Origin: Actinoallomurus iriomotensis
GTDB lineage: Bacteria; Actinomycetota; Actinomycetes; Streptosporangiales; Streptosporangiaceae
DNA length: 64,000 nt
Assembly (NCBI RefSeq): GCF_030269445.1
Contig: NZ_BSTJ01000017.1
Coordinates: 1 to 64,000 of the forward strand
Direction of reading: 5' to 3'
The notes below the pieces were generated by a model. It ran no database searches. It had not been told where the DNA came from and was given only the letters and a program-made list of their open reading frames with translations. The position numbers and the translations under genes are program-made. This document shows, one piece after another, positions 7,675-15,926 of the stretch. Every line of letters starts with the position of its first letter. The stretch's first letter is position 1.

Positions 7675-8666
7675 GCCGCCCCCTGCCTTCTGAGTTCGTC
7701 GGCGAGTTCGTACAGCCCGGCCAGATCCATGCCGTCGCTGAGGTGCGGCAGTTCGTACTGCGGTACGTCGGTGTCGGCGAGCCGGGCCATCTCGCGTCCT
7801 TGCAAGGTCGTACGCCGCGCGTGGTCGGCGGCCTCGGCGGCGAGAGCCTGGGCGATCTCGGCGGCGTCGTCCTCGACGCCGGCCGCCTTGACGCCCATGC
7901 GGATGGACTCCACGTCCAGTTCGTCGGTGAGCGCGGCCGCGAGGTCGGCCTCGGGCAGCATCGGCGGCCGGACCATGTTGATCATCAGGCCGCCGACGGG
8001 CAGGCCGATCTGGCGCAGGTCGGCGATGCCGTCGACCGTCTCCTGGACGGGCATCTCCTCCAGGAGCGTGACGAAGTGCACCGCGGTCTCGGGGCTGCGG
8101 ATGACCTTCATCACGGTGTCGGCGTGGTGCCGGATCGGTCCGACCTTGGCGAGCCCGGCGACCTCGGCGTTGACGTTGAGGAAGCGGCTGATGCGGCCGG
8201 TCGGCGGCGCGTCCATCACGACCGCGTCGTAGATGAAATGGCCCTTTTTGTCCTTGCGGCGTACGGCCTCGCTGGCCTTGCCGGTGAGCAGGACGTCCCG
8301 CAGGCCGGGGGCGATCGTCGTGGCGAAGTCGATCAGGCCGAGGCGGGTGAGCGCCCTGCCGGCCCGGCGCAGGTTGTAGAACATCTCGAGGTACTCGAGC
8401 ATCGCCTCTTCGGGGTCGACCGCCAGGGCGTACACATCGCCGCCCTCGGGCGCGACCGCGACCTTGCGCTCCTCGTACGGCAGCGGTGGGCAGTCGAACA
8501 GCTGGGCGATGCCCTGCCGCCCCTCCACCTCGATGAGCAGGACCTTGCGACCCTCGGCCGCCAGGGCCAGCGCGAGTGAGGCGGCGACCGTCGTCTTTCC
8601 GGTGCCGCCCTTGCCGGTGACCACGTGCAGGCGCACGCCGTCCCAATCGGTGTCTCTCGCCCTCAC
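7671..8666 (-). CDS. ArsA-like ATPase (first of a pair)
   Basis: A 331-residue partner of the following ArsA-like ATPase. The P-loop VTGKGGTGKTTVAASLALA lies at about residues 14-32, EVEGRQGIAQLF is the switch region, and DAVVMDAPPTGRI holds the Walker B-like aspartate. The frame is open to an ATG at 8759, but I place the start at GTG 8666: TAACCT lies exactly 7 bases before it on the coding strand, the product begins VRARDTDWDGVRLHVVTGKG, and the 8759 start has no suitable ribosome binding site and would overlap the promoter of the divergent SPFH gene. The neighbourhood matches Rv3679-Rv3680 as I remember it. Confidence 0.85.
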   Translation of the reverse strand: MRARDTDWDGVRLHVVTGKGGTGKTTVAASLALALAAEGRKVLLIEVEGRQGIAQLFDCPPLPYEERKVAVAPEGGDVYALAVDPEEAMLEYLEMFYNLRRAGRALTRLGLIDFATTIAPGLRDVLLTGKASEAVRRKDKKGHFIYDAVVMDAPPTGRISRFLNVNAEVAGLAKVGPIRHHADTVMKVIRSPETAVHFVTLLEEMPVQETVDGIADLRQIGLPVGGLMINMVRPPMLPEADLAAALTDELDVESIRMGVKAAGVEDDAAEIAQALAAEAADHARRTTLQGREMARLADTDVPQYELPHLSDGMDLAGLYELADELRRQGAA

Positions 8667-8791
8667 TCTTGCGAGGTTATCGTCCGGTTCGGGGACGTCT
8701 CCCGGCGAGTACAAGTGACGTCCGACACGCCTACCACGGGACGGGCTAGTGTCGGACATAGAGGGAAGTGGCCGTCAGAAAGGTGAGCCTC

Positions 8792-9778
8792 GTGGCTGAA
8801 GCGGCGATCATTCTCCTGTGCGTCCTCGCATTCTTCGTATTGCTCATCGTCATCTCGTCCGTCAAGGTCGTGCAGCAGGTCGAGCGTGGCGTGGTGTTCC
8901 GCCTCGGTCAGGTGCAGTCGCACTTCCGCGCGCCCGGGCTGACCTTGATCTTTCCCATGATCGACCGGATGACCAAGGTCAATATGCAGACGGTCGCCAT
9001 GGGTGTGCCCGCTCAGGAGGGGATCACACAGGACAACGTGAGCGTGCGCGTCGACGCGGTGGTCTATTTCCGGGTGATCGATCCGGTCAAGGCCATCGTC
9101 AACGTGCAGAACTACAACTGGGCGGTCTCCCAGGTGGCGCAGACCTCCCTGCGGTCGGTGATCGGCCAGGCGGACATGCAGCAACTCCTGTCCGACCGCG
9201 AGACGATCAACGCCGAACTGCAGCGGATCATGGATCAGGCCACCGAGGCGCCCTGGGGGATCAAGGTCCAGAGGGTCGAGATCAAGGACGTCTCGCTGCC
9301 GGAGGGCATGAAGCGCTCGATGGCCCGTCAGGCCGAGGCCGAGCGGGAGCGGCGGGCGCGCATCATCACCGCCGACGGTGAGTTCCAGGCCTCCAAACGG
9401 CTCGCCGCCGCGGCCGAGGTCATGGCCCAGGACCCGGCGTCGCTCCAGCTTCGCCTGCTGCAGACCGTCGTCGAGGTCGCGGCGGAGAAGAACAGCACCC
9501 TGGTGATGCCCTTCCCGGTCGAACTGCTGCGGTTCTTCGACCGCGCCGCAGGCGGTGACCAGACGCCCCGCGAGGGCACGCCGCGCACCGACCTCGCCGA
9601 GCGTCTGGCCAAGGCCGAGGAAGACCTGGCCAGGGCCGCCGAACCCTCCTCGATCGACTCGGTCAAGGACGTCCCGCCCGTGCCGGGCCTCGAGTCCGAC
9701 GCGCCCGTGGGACACCAGGGGATCGAGGCGCCGAGGGACCGGTCCACGCAGACGCCGAACGTGGAGGGACCGGCCTGA
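8792..9778 (+). CDS. SPFH/Band 7 (stomatin-like) membrane protein
   Basis: A 328-residue protein. One N-terminal transmembrane helix (IILLCVLAFFVLLIVIS) is followed by a Band 7 domain: VQQVERGVVFRLGQ, APGLTLIFPMID, an internal VSVRVDAVVYFRVIDP and VEIKDVSLPEGM. A helical region with the QAEAERERRARIITADGE signature follows, then a flexible charged tail after about residue 255. Such proteins oligomerise on membranes and scaffold microdomains or proteases; no NfeD partner gene is adjacent. GTG 8792 is preferred because AGAAAGG lies 8 bases upstream; GTG at 8768 or 8783 is also in frame. Confidence 0.88.
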   Translation: MAEAAIILLCVLAFFVLLIVISSVKVVQQVERGVVFRLGQVQSHFRAPGLTLIFPMIDRMTKVNMQTVAMGVPAQEGITQDNVSVRVDAVVYFRVIDPVKAIVNVQNYNWAVSQVAQTSLRSVIGQADMQQLLSDRETINAELQRIMDQATEAPWGIKVQRVEIKDVSLPEGMKRSMARQAEAERERRARIITADGEFQASKRLAAAAEVMAQDPASLQLRLLQTVVEVAAEKNSTLVMPFPVELLRFFDRAAGGDQTPREGTPRTDLAERLAKAEEDLARAAEPSSIDSVKDVPPVPGLESDAPVGHQGIEAPRDRSTQTPNVEGPA

Positions 9779-9858
9779 ACCCGCCTGCCGCGGAACACGG
9801 CGGGTCGCTCTGGGACATCCTCGCGGGGCCGTACAGCACGGCGGACGGCGCGCCGGAG

Positions 9859-10737
9859 GTGACCCGGTGGCTCGGCGACGGCTACGAGCCCGGCGATCGC
9901 GTCCGGCTGGGTGACCCGGCGACCGGGGCGTACGTCATGCTGAGCCGGTTCATGGACCGCTACGTCGTCGCGGAGATCTTCGATGCCCGCGGCCTGTCCG
10001 GCGACCAGGAAGAGCGCCTCAAGGCGCTGGGATGGGACCTGGGGAGCAGCGGCACCTCGCCGATCATGCCGACCTGGAACCTCGGCTGGAGATGGTACGA
10101 GGAGGAGGGCGACTTCCTCGCCGGCCGGGCGGAGAGCGTCATCTCCGCGCTGCGCGACGTGCTCGCCGTGCCGGAGGACCGGGTGCGGTGCCGGGCCTGG
10201 GGCGACGACGGCCCCTTCGCCGTGCCGTACCGGCTCTCGCACCTTGACGAGCGGCCCACGGAGCGGGGCGCCGCCGGAGAGTGCACCGACTGGGCGGACC
10301 TGCGGCAGCGGCTGGACTGGGTGCTGCAGACCCTGCCGACCGACGCCGCCGTGCTCATCAGCGGGCCCGGGAAACCCAGGACGACGGTGCAGTTCATGAC
10401 CCACTTCGGCAACGGCACCATCGCGACCAGCGCGCTCGACCCCGAGCTGATGTCGGCGTACCTGCCGGAGCCGGACGACGACGACCTGACCGAACGCGAG
10501 CGGCGGATGTTGGAACTCGGCTGGCGACCGCGACAGCAGACCCCGGGGCTCGCCGAATGGACGCTCGGCGAGCCGGTGGTGTGGGCGGACATCGGACCGC
10601 TGGCCACGCAGGCGGTGGAGGCGCTGCGGGCGCTGGGCTGTGAGTCACCGGCGGGGCTGGAGTTCAGCACGTTCCGCAACGGGTCCAAAGATGACCCGGA
10701 CCACCTCGGCGCGGAGCTGGGCCTGCGGCCGAGGTGA
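9859..10737 (+). CDS. TY-Chap-like hypothetical protein
   Basis: A 292-residue soluble protein, without signal peptide or membrane helix. The segment WADLRQRLDWVLQTLPTDA followed by AVLISGPGKPRTTVQF resembles TY-Chap domains (small chaperone-like domains often found near type VII secretion or effector systems). The region around ALRDVLAVPEDRVRCRAW and the later QAVEALRALG may be further copies of the fold. These are resemblances only. The frame stays open upstream to a CTG at 9775 that overlaps the SPFH stop as CTGA, with GGAGGG 6-7 bases before it; coding-like sequence (SLWDILAGPYS) lies between, so the true start may be that CTG. It probably shares a transcript with the SPFH gene. Confidence 0.7.
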   Translation: MTRWLGDGYEPGDRVRLGDPATGAYVMLSRFMDRYVVAEIFDARGLSGDQEERLKALGWDLGSSGTSPIMPTWNLGWRWYEEEGDFLAGRAESVISALRDVLAVPEDRVRCRAWGDDGPFAVPYRLSHLDERPTERGAAGECTDWADLRQRLDWVLQTLPTDAAVLISGPGKPRTTVQFMTHFGNGTIATSALDPELMSAYLPEPDDDDLTERERRMLELGWRPRQQTPGLAEWTLGEPVVWADIGPLATQAVEALRALGCESPAGLEFSTFRNGSKDDPDHLGAELGLRPR

Positions 10738-10765
10738 CGCCGCCGGGGCGGTTAGAGTGCCGCTC

Positions 10766-10921
10766 ATGACACGCTACGAATACGCCACCGTGCCGCTGCT
10801 GGTGCACGCCACCAAGCAGATTCTCGACAACTGGGGCGACGACGGCTGGGAGCTCGTCACCGTGATCCCCGGCCCCAACCCGGAGAACCTCGTCGCGTAC
10901 CTGAAGCGGGAGAAGGCGTGA
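10766..10921 (+). CDS. DUF4177 domain protein
   Basis: A 51-residue protein containing the DUF4177 core: YEYATVPLLVHATKQILDNW, then GDDGWELVTVIP and a closing VAYLKREKA. The function is unknown. A small DUF4177 gene immediately upstream of ridA is the order I recall for Rv3678A/Rv3678c. The start follows TAGAGT (10753-10758) by 7 bases with no ribosome binding site, so it is probably leaderless. Confidence 0.85.
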   Translation: MTRYEYATVPLLVHATKQILDNWGDDGWELVTVIPGPNPENLVAYLKREKA

Positions 10922-10955
10922 GTACGCCGGAGCGAGTGAGAAGGGGAGCGCGACC

Positions 10956-11414
10956 ATGAGGCCCGAGGAGCGCATCGCCGGGCTCGGCCTGGAGCTTCCC
11001 GACGTCGTGGCGCCGTTGGCCTCGTACGTGCCGACGGCGCGTTCGGGCGCGCACGTCTTCACCTCGGGGCAGCTTCCGATCGTCAAGGGCGAGCTGATCG
11101 CCACCGGCAAGGTGGGCGCCGAGGTGGACCCCGAACGCGCCGCCGAGCTGGCCAAGGTCTGTGCCCTCAACGCCATCGCCGCCGTACGTGCCGAGGTGGG
11201 CGAGCTGTCGCGCGTACGCCGCATCGTCAAGGTCGTCGGGTTCGTGGCCAGCGCGCCGGACTTCTACGGCCAGCCGCAGGTGATCAACGGGGCGAGCGAC
11301 CTGCTCGGCGAGGTGTTCGGCGACGCGGGCCGGCACGCCCGCAGCGCGGTCGGCGTCGCGGTGCTGCCGCGGAACGCCCCGGTCGAGGTAGAGCTGATCG
11401 CCGAAGTCGAATAG
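10956..11414 (+). CDS. RidA-family protein
   Basis: A 152-residue YjgF/YER057c/UK114 protein. Family members are trimers that hydrolyse reactive enamine/imine intermediates produced by PLP enzymes. FTSGQLPIVKGELIATGKVG and NAIAAVRAEVGELSRV are typical segments. The length is somewhat above the usual 130, with an N-terminal extension as in the actinobacterial subgroup. The arginine of the canonical 'P(E/A)-(C/A)-R' active-site motif is not clear (RNAPVEVELIAEVE at the end replaces PxARxxVEV), so catalytic deamination is uncertain. GAAGGGGAG precedes the ATG. It is probably in one operon with the Nudix and MBL genes. Confidence 0.85.
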   Translation: MRPEERIAGLGLELPDVVAPLASYVPTARSGAHVFTSGQLPIVKGELIATGKVGAEVDPERAAELAKVCALNAIAAVRAEVGELSRVRRIVKVVGFVASAPDFYGQPQVINGASDLLGEVFGDAGRHARSAVGVAVLPRNAPVEVELIAEVE

Positions 11415-11468
11415 CTTTCGGTCGGTACGCCCCTGTCGGCAGGGGACCGTCCTGAGCGAGGAGGCGCC

Positions 11469-12305
11469 TTGGCGGACGCATCCGGCTTCCGGCTGCCCGA
11501 CGGGCTGGCCGAACGCGCACGAGACATCAGCGAGGGCAGGGTGGAGGTGGCCGTCCCACGCGACGCCTCCACCGTGATCCTCCTCCGCGACTCTCCGGCC
11601 GGGCTCCTCGTCTACCTGCTGCGACGGGTGTCGTCGATGAAGTTCGCGCCGGGCGCCCACGTCTTCCCCGGAGGCTCGGTCGACCGGCGCGACGGCGACG
11701 TCACGATCGGCTGGGCCGGGCCGTCCCCGGCCGAGTGGGGCGGTGCCTTCGGCGCCACGGAGACGCTCGCCCGCGAGCTCGTCTGCGCCGCCGTACGCGA
11801 GACGTTCGAGGAGTCCGGCGTGCTGCTGGCCGGCCCGGCAGAGGACGCCATCGTGCCCGACACCAGCGCCGACGAGTGGGAGGCCGACCGGGAGGCGCTG
11901 CTGGACCGGTCGTTGTCACTGGCCGAGCTGCTCGCCCGGCGCGGCCTCGTGCTCCGCGGCGACCTGCTGCGCCCGTGGGCGCACTGGATCACTCCGGAGA
12001 TCGAAAAGCGCCGCTACGACACGAGGTTCTTCGTCGCCGCGCTCCCGGAGGGCCAGCGCACCCGCGACGTCAGCACCGAGTCCGACCGGGTCGTGTGGAT
12101 CCGCCCGGCTGACGCGGCGGACGCCGCCCGGCGGGGTGACATGCCGATGCTCCCGCCGACCCTGGTGACGCTGACCGAACTGGCCCAGTACGACTCCGTG
12201 GCGGCCGTCCTGGCGGCCCGCCGTACGATCCAGCCGCTCGTCCCCTCCGCCCGCGTCATCGACGGCGGCGTGTATCTGGTGATGCCCGAGGGAGTGACGC
12301 TGTGA
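11469..12305 (+). CDS. Nudix hydrolase
   Basis: A 278-residue Nudix protein expected to cleave a nucleoside diphosphate linked to another moiety; the substrate is unknown. MKFAPGAHVFPGGSVDRRD marks the start of the domain. The Nudix box is interrupted: after GGSVDRRDGD an insert of about 30 residues precedes ELVCAAVRETFEESGVLL, which keeps the RExxEExG core. TTG is the start, with GAGGAGG 4 bases upstream. Its stop overlaps the next gene's GTG (GTGA), indicating translational coupling with the MBL hydrolase. Confidence 0.85.
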   Translation: MADASGFRLPDGLAERARDISEGRVEVAVPRDASTVILLRDSPAGLLVYLLRRVSSMKFAPGAHVFPGGSVDRRDGDVTIGWAGPSPAEWGGAFGATETLARELVCAAVRETFEESGVLLAGPAEDAIVPDTSADEWEADREALLDRSLSLAELLARRGLVLRGDLLRPWAHWITPEIEKRRYDTRFFVAALPEGQRTRDVSTESDRVVWIRPADAADAARRGDMPMLPPTLVTLTELAQYDSVAAVLAARRTIQPLVPSARVIDGGVYLVMPEGVTL

Positions 12306-13066
12306 TGAGCATCGACGGTATGGGTACGGAGCGGGCGCTCTGTGTTCTGGCGCCGAACCCCTCGGAGATGACGCTCGACGGCACCAACACCTGGGTGGTG
12401 CGTGAGCCGGGCCGCGCGCGGTCCCTGGTCATCGACCCGGGTCCGGAGGACGAGCGGCACCTGCGCCGCGTCGCCGAGGTGGCGGGACCGGTGGGGCTCG
12501 TCCTGCTCACCCACGGCCATCCGGACCACGCGGAGGGCGCCCGCACGTTCGCCTCGCTCGTGGGCGGGGTGCCCGTACGCGCGCTGGACCCCGCGCTGAG
12601 GCTCGGCGATGAGGGCCTGGCCGAGGGCGACGTGGTGGAGCTGGACGGCCTGGAGCTGCGGGTCATGCAGACGCCGGGGCACACGCCGGACTCGCTGACG
12701 TTCTGGCTGCCAGCCGACCAGGCGGTGCTGACCGGCGACACCGTCCTGGGCCGGGGCACGACGGTGGTGCATCGCCTGGGCGACTACCTGGCCTCCCTCG
12801 ATCGCCTGCGCGCGATGGCCGAGGGCACGCGGGTGATCCTGCCGGGCCACGGGGCGAAGCTCGACGACCCGGTGGGCGCGCTGGACTACTACATCGCCCA
12901 CCGCCGTGAACGCCTCCAGCAGGTCGAGGACGCCCTCGCCGCCGGCGCCCGTACGGCCCGGGAGGTGGTGGAGCGGGTGTACGTGGACGTGGACCGCTCG
13001 CTGTGGCCGGTCGCCGAGGTGTCGGTCCAGGCACAGCTGGACTACCTCGCCGAACGCGGGGTCTGA
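12302..13066 (+). CDS. metallo-beta-lactamase fold hydrolase (LACTB2-like)
   Basis: A 254-residue MBL-fold enzyme. Zinc motifs are present in order: THGHPDHAEG (near residue 70), PGHTPDS (about 125), TGDTVLG (about 143) and PGHG (about 182). A C-terminal winged-helix segment (REVVERVYVDVDRSLWPVAE, then SVQAQLDYLAERG) is typical of LACTB2-like proteins, some of which are endoribonucleases. It overlaps the Nudix gene by four bases. It corresponds to Rv3677c, normally next to crp; here three genes separate them. Confidence 0.88.
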   Translation: MMSIDGMGTERALCVLAPNPSEMTLDGTNTWVVREPGRARSLVIDPGPEDERHLRRVAEVAGPVGLVLLTHGHPDHAEGARTFASLVGGVPVRALDPALRLGDEGLAEGDVVELDGLELRVMQTPGHTPDSLTFWLPADQAVLTGDTVLGRGTTVVHRLGDYLASLDRLRAMAEGTRVILPGHGAKLDDPVGALDYYIAHRRERLQQVEDALAAGARTAREVVERVYVDVDRSLWPVAEVSVQAQLDYLAERGV

Positions 13067-13073
13067 CAGCCCG

Positions 13074-14228
13074 ATGGAGATCCTGAACAAGGACGTCGTG
13101 GTGGTCGGGCTGGGCGGATTCGGTTCGGCGGCGCTGTGGCGGCTGGCGCAGCGGGGCGTCGACGTGGCCGGCGTCGAACGCCAGGCCATCGGCCACCATT
13201 TGGGCTCCTCGCACGGACGGACCCGGCTGTTCCGCGTCGCGTGCCAGGAGCATCCCGGCCTGCCGCCGATCGCGCTGAAGACGCTCGCGCTCTGGACCTC
13301 GCTGGGCGAGGAGACCGGAGAGACGCTCGTACGCCAGACCGGTTGCCTCAGCGTCGGTGCGCCGGACAGCGGGCCGGTACGCGGCGCGCTGGAGGCCGCC
13401 GCGGCCGCCGGAGTCCCCGTCACGTCCCTGAGTCACGACGAGCTGGTCGCGCGGCAGCCGCAGTACGCGGGCCTCGCGCCCGGCGACGTCGCCGTGTGGG
13501 ACCCGGGAGCGGGCGTCTGCTATCCCGAGCGGAACGTACGGGCCCACGTCGCCGCCGCGCGACGGCTGGGCGCCGACGTCTACCCGCACACCATGGTCAC
13601 CGAGATCGAGGCCGACGACGACGGCGTCACCGTACGGACGCCGACGGTGGCCTTCCACGCGTCGCAGGTGGTCGTGGCGGCCGGAGCGTGGCTGGGCACG
13701 CTCGTGCCCGGCCTGCCGCTCCGGCCGCGCCGTACCCCGCTGTACTGGTTCGCGCCGCGCGACCCGGCGTCGTCCGACTTCACCCTTGCGCGCTTCCCCG
13801 CGTTCATCTGGCGACGGGAGAACGGCGACGGGCTGTGGGGGCACGGCTCCGACGAGGACTTCGGCGTCAAGGTCGGCCTGGACCGCGACGAGCCGCACGA
13901 CGCCGTCGACCCGGAAGAGCTCGACCGGTACATCCACCCGGGCACGGACCTCGACGAGCTGTCCTCCGCCGTCGCGGCGGCGTTCCCGGGACTCGACCCG
14001 CGGCCGGCGAAGGTCATCCCGTGCATGGTCACGGACTCGGCCGACGGGCAGTTCCTCGTCGGACGCCTGCCCGAGCGGCCCCGGATCGTGGTCGCGGGCG
14101 GGGACAGCGGGCACGGCTTCAAACACGCGGCCGGCGTCGGCGAGCTCCTCGCCCAGCTGATCACCGGCGAGGACCCGTACTGCGCCGTGGACTTCCTCGA
14201 CCCCGGGCGCTTTCGCCGGCGACGGTAG
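13074..14228 (+). CDS. FAD-dependent N-methyl amino acid oxidase (sarcosine/N-methyltryptophan oxidase family)
   Basis: A 384-residue flavin amine oxidase. The N-terminal dinucleotide fold is VVVVGLGGFGSAALWRLAQRG with the acidic residue VERQ; GSSHGRTRLFR is the substrate-domain signature of monomeric sarcosine oxidases. C317 in VIPCMVTDSADGQFLVGR is at the position of the cysteine that covalently binds FAD in that family, and GDSGHGFKHAAGVGE is the C-terminal FAD contact. It would oxidise an N-methylated or secondary amino acid to imine plus H2O2. It starts 8 bases after the MBL stop. The substrate is not predictable here. Confidence 0.88.
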   Translation: MEILNKDVVVVGLGGFGSAALWRLAQRGVDVAGVERQAIGHHLGSSHGRTRLFRVACQEHPGLPPIALKTLALWTSLGEETGETLVRQTGCLSVGAPDSGPVRGALEAAAAAGVPVTSLSHDELVARQPQYAGLAPGDVAVWDPGAGVCYPERNVRAHVAAARRLGADVYPHTMVTEIEADDDGVTVRTPTVAFHASQVVVAAGAWLGTLVPGLPLRPRRTPLYWFAPRDPASSDFTLARFPAFIWRRENGDGLWGHGSDEDFGVKVGLDRDEPHDAVDPEELDRYIHPGTDLDELSSAVAAAFPGLDPRPAKVIPCMVTDSADGQFLVGRLPERPRIVVAGGDSGHGFKHAAGVGELLAQLITGEDPYCAVDFLDPGRFRRRR

Positions 14229-14312
14229 AGGTGATGGCGCCGCCGTCGCCGCGTCGGCGGTGGCCATGGTGCAGATGTCGCAGACTCCGGCGACCTGCGC
14301 GTGGTGGCAGCG

Positions 14313-15197
14313 CTAGGCCGCGTCGATGTCCGCGGTGAATTCGAGCAGTGCGTCCGCGACGCGCTGCGGGGCCTCCTGAGCGGCGTAATGGCCGACTCCG
14401 TCCAAGAGCACCGACCGGATCTCGCCGGACGCTGCCCGGGACATGGTGGCGAACGTGAACTGCCCGCCGCCGGCCCCGATGGCCAGCACCGGGGCCCGGA
14501 ACCCGCCCGCCTCGGCGAGTTTCTTCAGTTCGGCGCCCTCGCGCAGCATCGAGCCGTAGAGGCCGGCCGCGCCGCGGAACCCGTCCGCCCGGGAGTAGGC
14601 GCGGGTGAACTCGCCGATGTCGGCCGCGGTGATCGATCCCGGCACCGCGGTCATCGACGGGAACGCGTACCGGCTCAGGAACTCGTGCTCGCGCCCGGCC
14701 AGCAGCATCTCGGGGATGCCGGGAGCGGCGAGGACGCCGATGTGCCAGGCGCCGCCGTGGGTGACGTCGGCGAGTGCCTCCAGTCCGAAGCCCGCCAGTC
14801 CCATCTCGATGGCGGTCAGGCTGAGCACATCTTCCGGGTGGGTGACGGCCAGCCGGAAGACGGTCGCGCCGCTGATGTCCTGGCCGGTCAGGTGCACGGG
14901 GCCGAGGCCGAGGTGCCGGATGAGCTGGTGCAGGTCTTCGGCCGCGGTCCGGCTGTCGCAGTCGCCCGGCCCGATGGCCGAGTCGCCGAAGCCGCGCAGG
15001 TCCACCGCGATCACCCGGTGGCTCGCCGTCAGCAGGGGGATCAGCTTGTGAAACGCCCACCAGGTCTCCGGGAACCCGTGGACCAGCAGGATGGGCGAGC
15101 CGCTGTCGCCGGCCGAGACGTAGTGCAGGCGCGTGCCGTTGAGATCGGCCGTGTGGTGGGTGACGCCGGGCAGGGTCGCGCCGGGGGTGGTGGTCAT
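14313..15197 (-). CDS. alpha/beta hydrolase (epoxide hydrolase/dehalogenase-like)
   Basis: A 294-residue alpha/beta hydrolase. LLVHGFPETWWAF is the oxyanion region, LTGQDISGATVF carries the nucleophile aspartate (GxDxxG) as in epoxide hydrolases and haloalkane dehalogenases, and GVGHYAAQEAP carries the catalytic histidine. The cap region is AADIGEFTRAYSRADGFRG. The substrate is unknown. The frame extends upstream to 15872, but GGAGAG lies 5 bases before the ATG at 15197 and the extension would cross the MarR gene. It is divergent from that MarR gene, which probably represses it. Confidence 0.87.
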   Translation of the reverse strand: MTTTPGATLPGVTHHTADLNGTRLHYVSAGDSGSPILLVHGFPETWWAFHKLIPLLTASHRVIAVDLRGFGDSAIGPGDCDSRTAAEDLHQLIRHLGLGPVHLTGQDISGATVFRLAVTHPEDVLSLTAIEMGLAGFGLEALADVTHGGAWHIGVLAAPGIPEMLLAGREHEFLSRYAFPSMTAVPGSITAADIGEFTRAYSRADGFRGAAGLYGSMLREGAELKKLAEAGGFRAPVLAIGAGGGQFTFATMSRAASGEIRSVLLDGVGHYAAQEAPQRVADALLEFTADIDAA

Positions 15198-15222
15198 CGT
15201 GCTCTCCGAATTTCGACTACTT

Positions 15223-15284
15223 GGTTGTCGACCAAAATAGTCCCCAGGGTTGTCGATGTCCAGGTAGTCCCCTTGGTTGTCGAT
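15223..15284. promoter_or_regulatory. repeat-bearing divergent operator region
   Basis: GGTTGTCGA occurs three times in direct orientation (15223, 15248, 15275). A 20-base unit, TAGTCCCC-nn-GGTTGTCGAT, is present twice (15238-15257 and 15265-15284). The first site is also palindromic (TTGGT-tgtcg-ACCAA). It lies between the hydrolase and its divergent MarR gene and is the likely MarR binding region. Confidence 0.6.
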
Positions 15285-15311
15285 ATTGTTGGGGTGCGTT
15301 AGCCTGGACCG

Positions 15312-15791
15312 ATGCCTCGCACCGGTGCCGACCTGGCGCTCCTTCTGCTGGCCGGGTTCCGCTCTTTCGCGGACGCCGCGACGGCCGAACTCGCCCGGCG
15401 GGGCTACCCGGGCCACCGCCCCCTGCATGACTTCGCGATGCACGCGATGCTCTCGGGAGCGGACAACGCGGCCGAACTCGGCCGCCGCCTTTCCATTTCG
15501 AAGCAGGCGGCCGCGAAGATCATCAACGTGCTCGAGGAGCGCGGCTACGTCGCCCGCGAACCGGACCCGGCCGACGGGCGCCGCAAGCGGCTGCGAATAA
15601 CGCCGCGCGGCTCCGACCTGCTGCGCGAGGGCGAGGAGGTCTTCGAGGGCCTGCGGCGCCAGTGGGAGCAGCGGATCGGCACCGACCAGCTCAAGGAGCT
15701 CGAAGAGCGGCTCACCGAGCTGGTCGGGGCCGCGCCCATGCGCTTCGACACTCTCGGGTGGATGGCCGAGGGTTCCGACGGCCGCTCCTAA
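15312..15791 (+). CDS. MarR-family transcriptional regulator
   Basis: A 159-residue winged-helix regulator: NAAELGRRLSISKQAAAKII is the recognition region, GYVAREPDPADGRRKRLRIT the wing, and a long C-terminal helix (QWEQRIGTDQLKELEERL) serves dimerisation. The start follows TAGCCT (15300-15305) by 6 bases without a ribosome binding site, so it is probably leaderless. It is divergent from the alpha/beta hydrolase, with shared direct repeats between them, and probably senses the hydrolase substrate. Confidence 0.88.
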   Translation: MPRTGADLALLLLAGFRSFADAATAELARRGYPGHRPLHDFAMHAMLSGADNAAELGRRLSISKQAAAKIINVLEERGYVAREPDPADGRRKRLRITPRGSDLLREGEEVFEGLRRQWEQRIGTDQLKELEERLTELVGAAPMRFDTLGWMAEGSDGRS

Positions 15792-15893
15792 CCCCAGGAC
15801 CGGGCCATGTCCCGACCTTGGTCGGCGGCGAGCACCGTGGCGTAGTCGGAGAGTTGTTCGGGTGTGGTCCACCGGACGGATGTCCAGTCCGGC
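15788..15893 (-). pseudogene. possible gene remnant (C-terminal fragment)
   Basis: The minus-strand frame reads a natural-looking tail, WTSVRWTTPEQLSDYATV followed by LAADQGRDMARSWG, ending at the TAG at 15788-15790. No start or upstream domain remains, because the frame runs into a 10-bp tandem repeat. It may be the end of a lost gene. I do not recognise the family. Confidence 0.25.
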
Positions 15894-15920
15894 CGCGGAA
15901 GGCCGCGGAAGGCCGCGGAA
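15891..15920. repeat. three perfect tandem copies of a 10-bp unit
   Basis: GGCCGCGGAA is repeated three times head to tail, immediately before the stop of the minus-strand gene at 15927. Confidence 0.9.
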
Positions 15921-15926
15921 GGGAGG

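Noticed and set aside
6535-8666. Arsenic resistance operon
   Set aside because: ArsA-like ATPases are paired with a WhiB gene as in other actinobacteria; arsenite-binding cysteines and arsB, arsC or arsR genes are absent.
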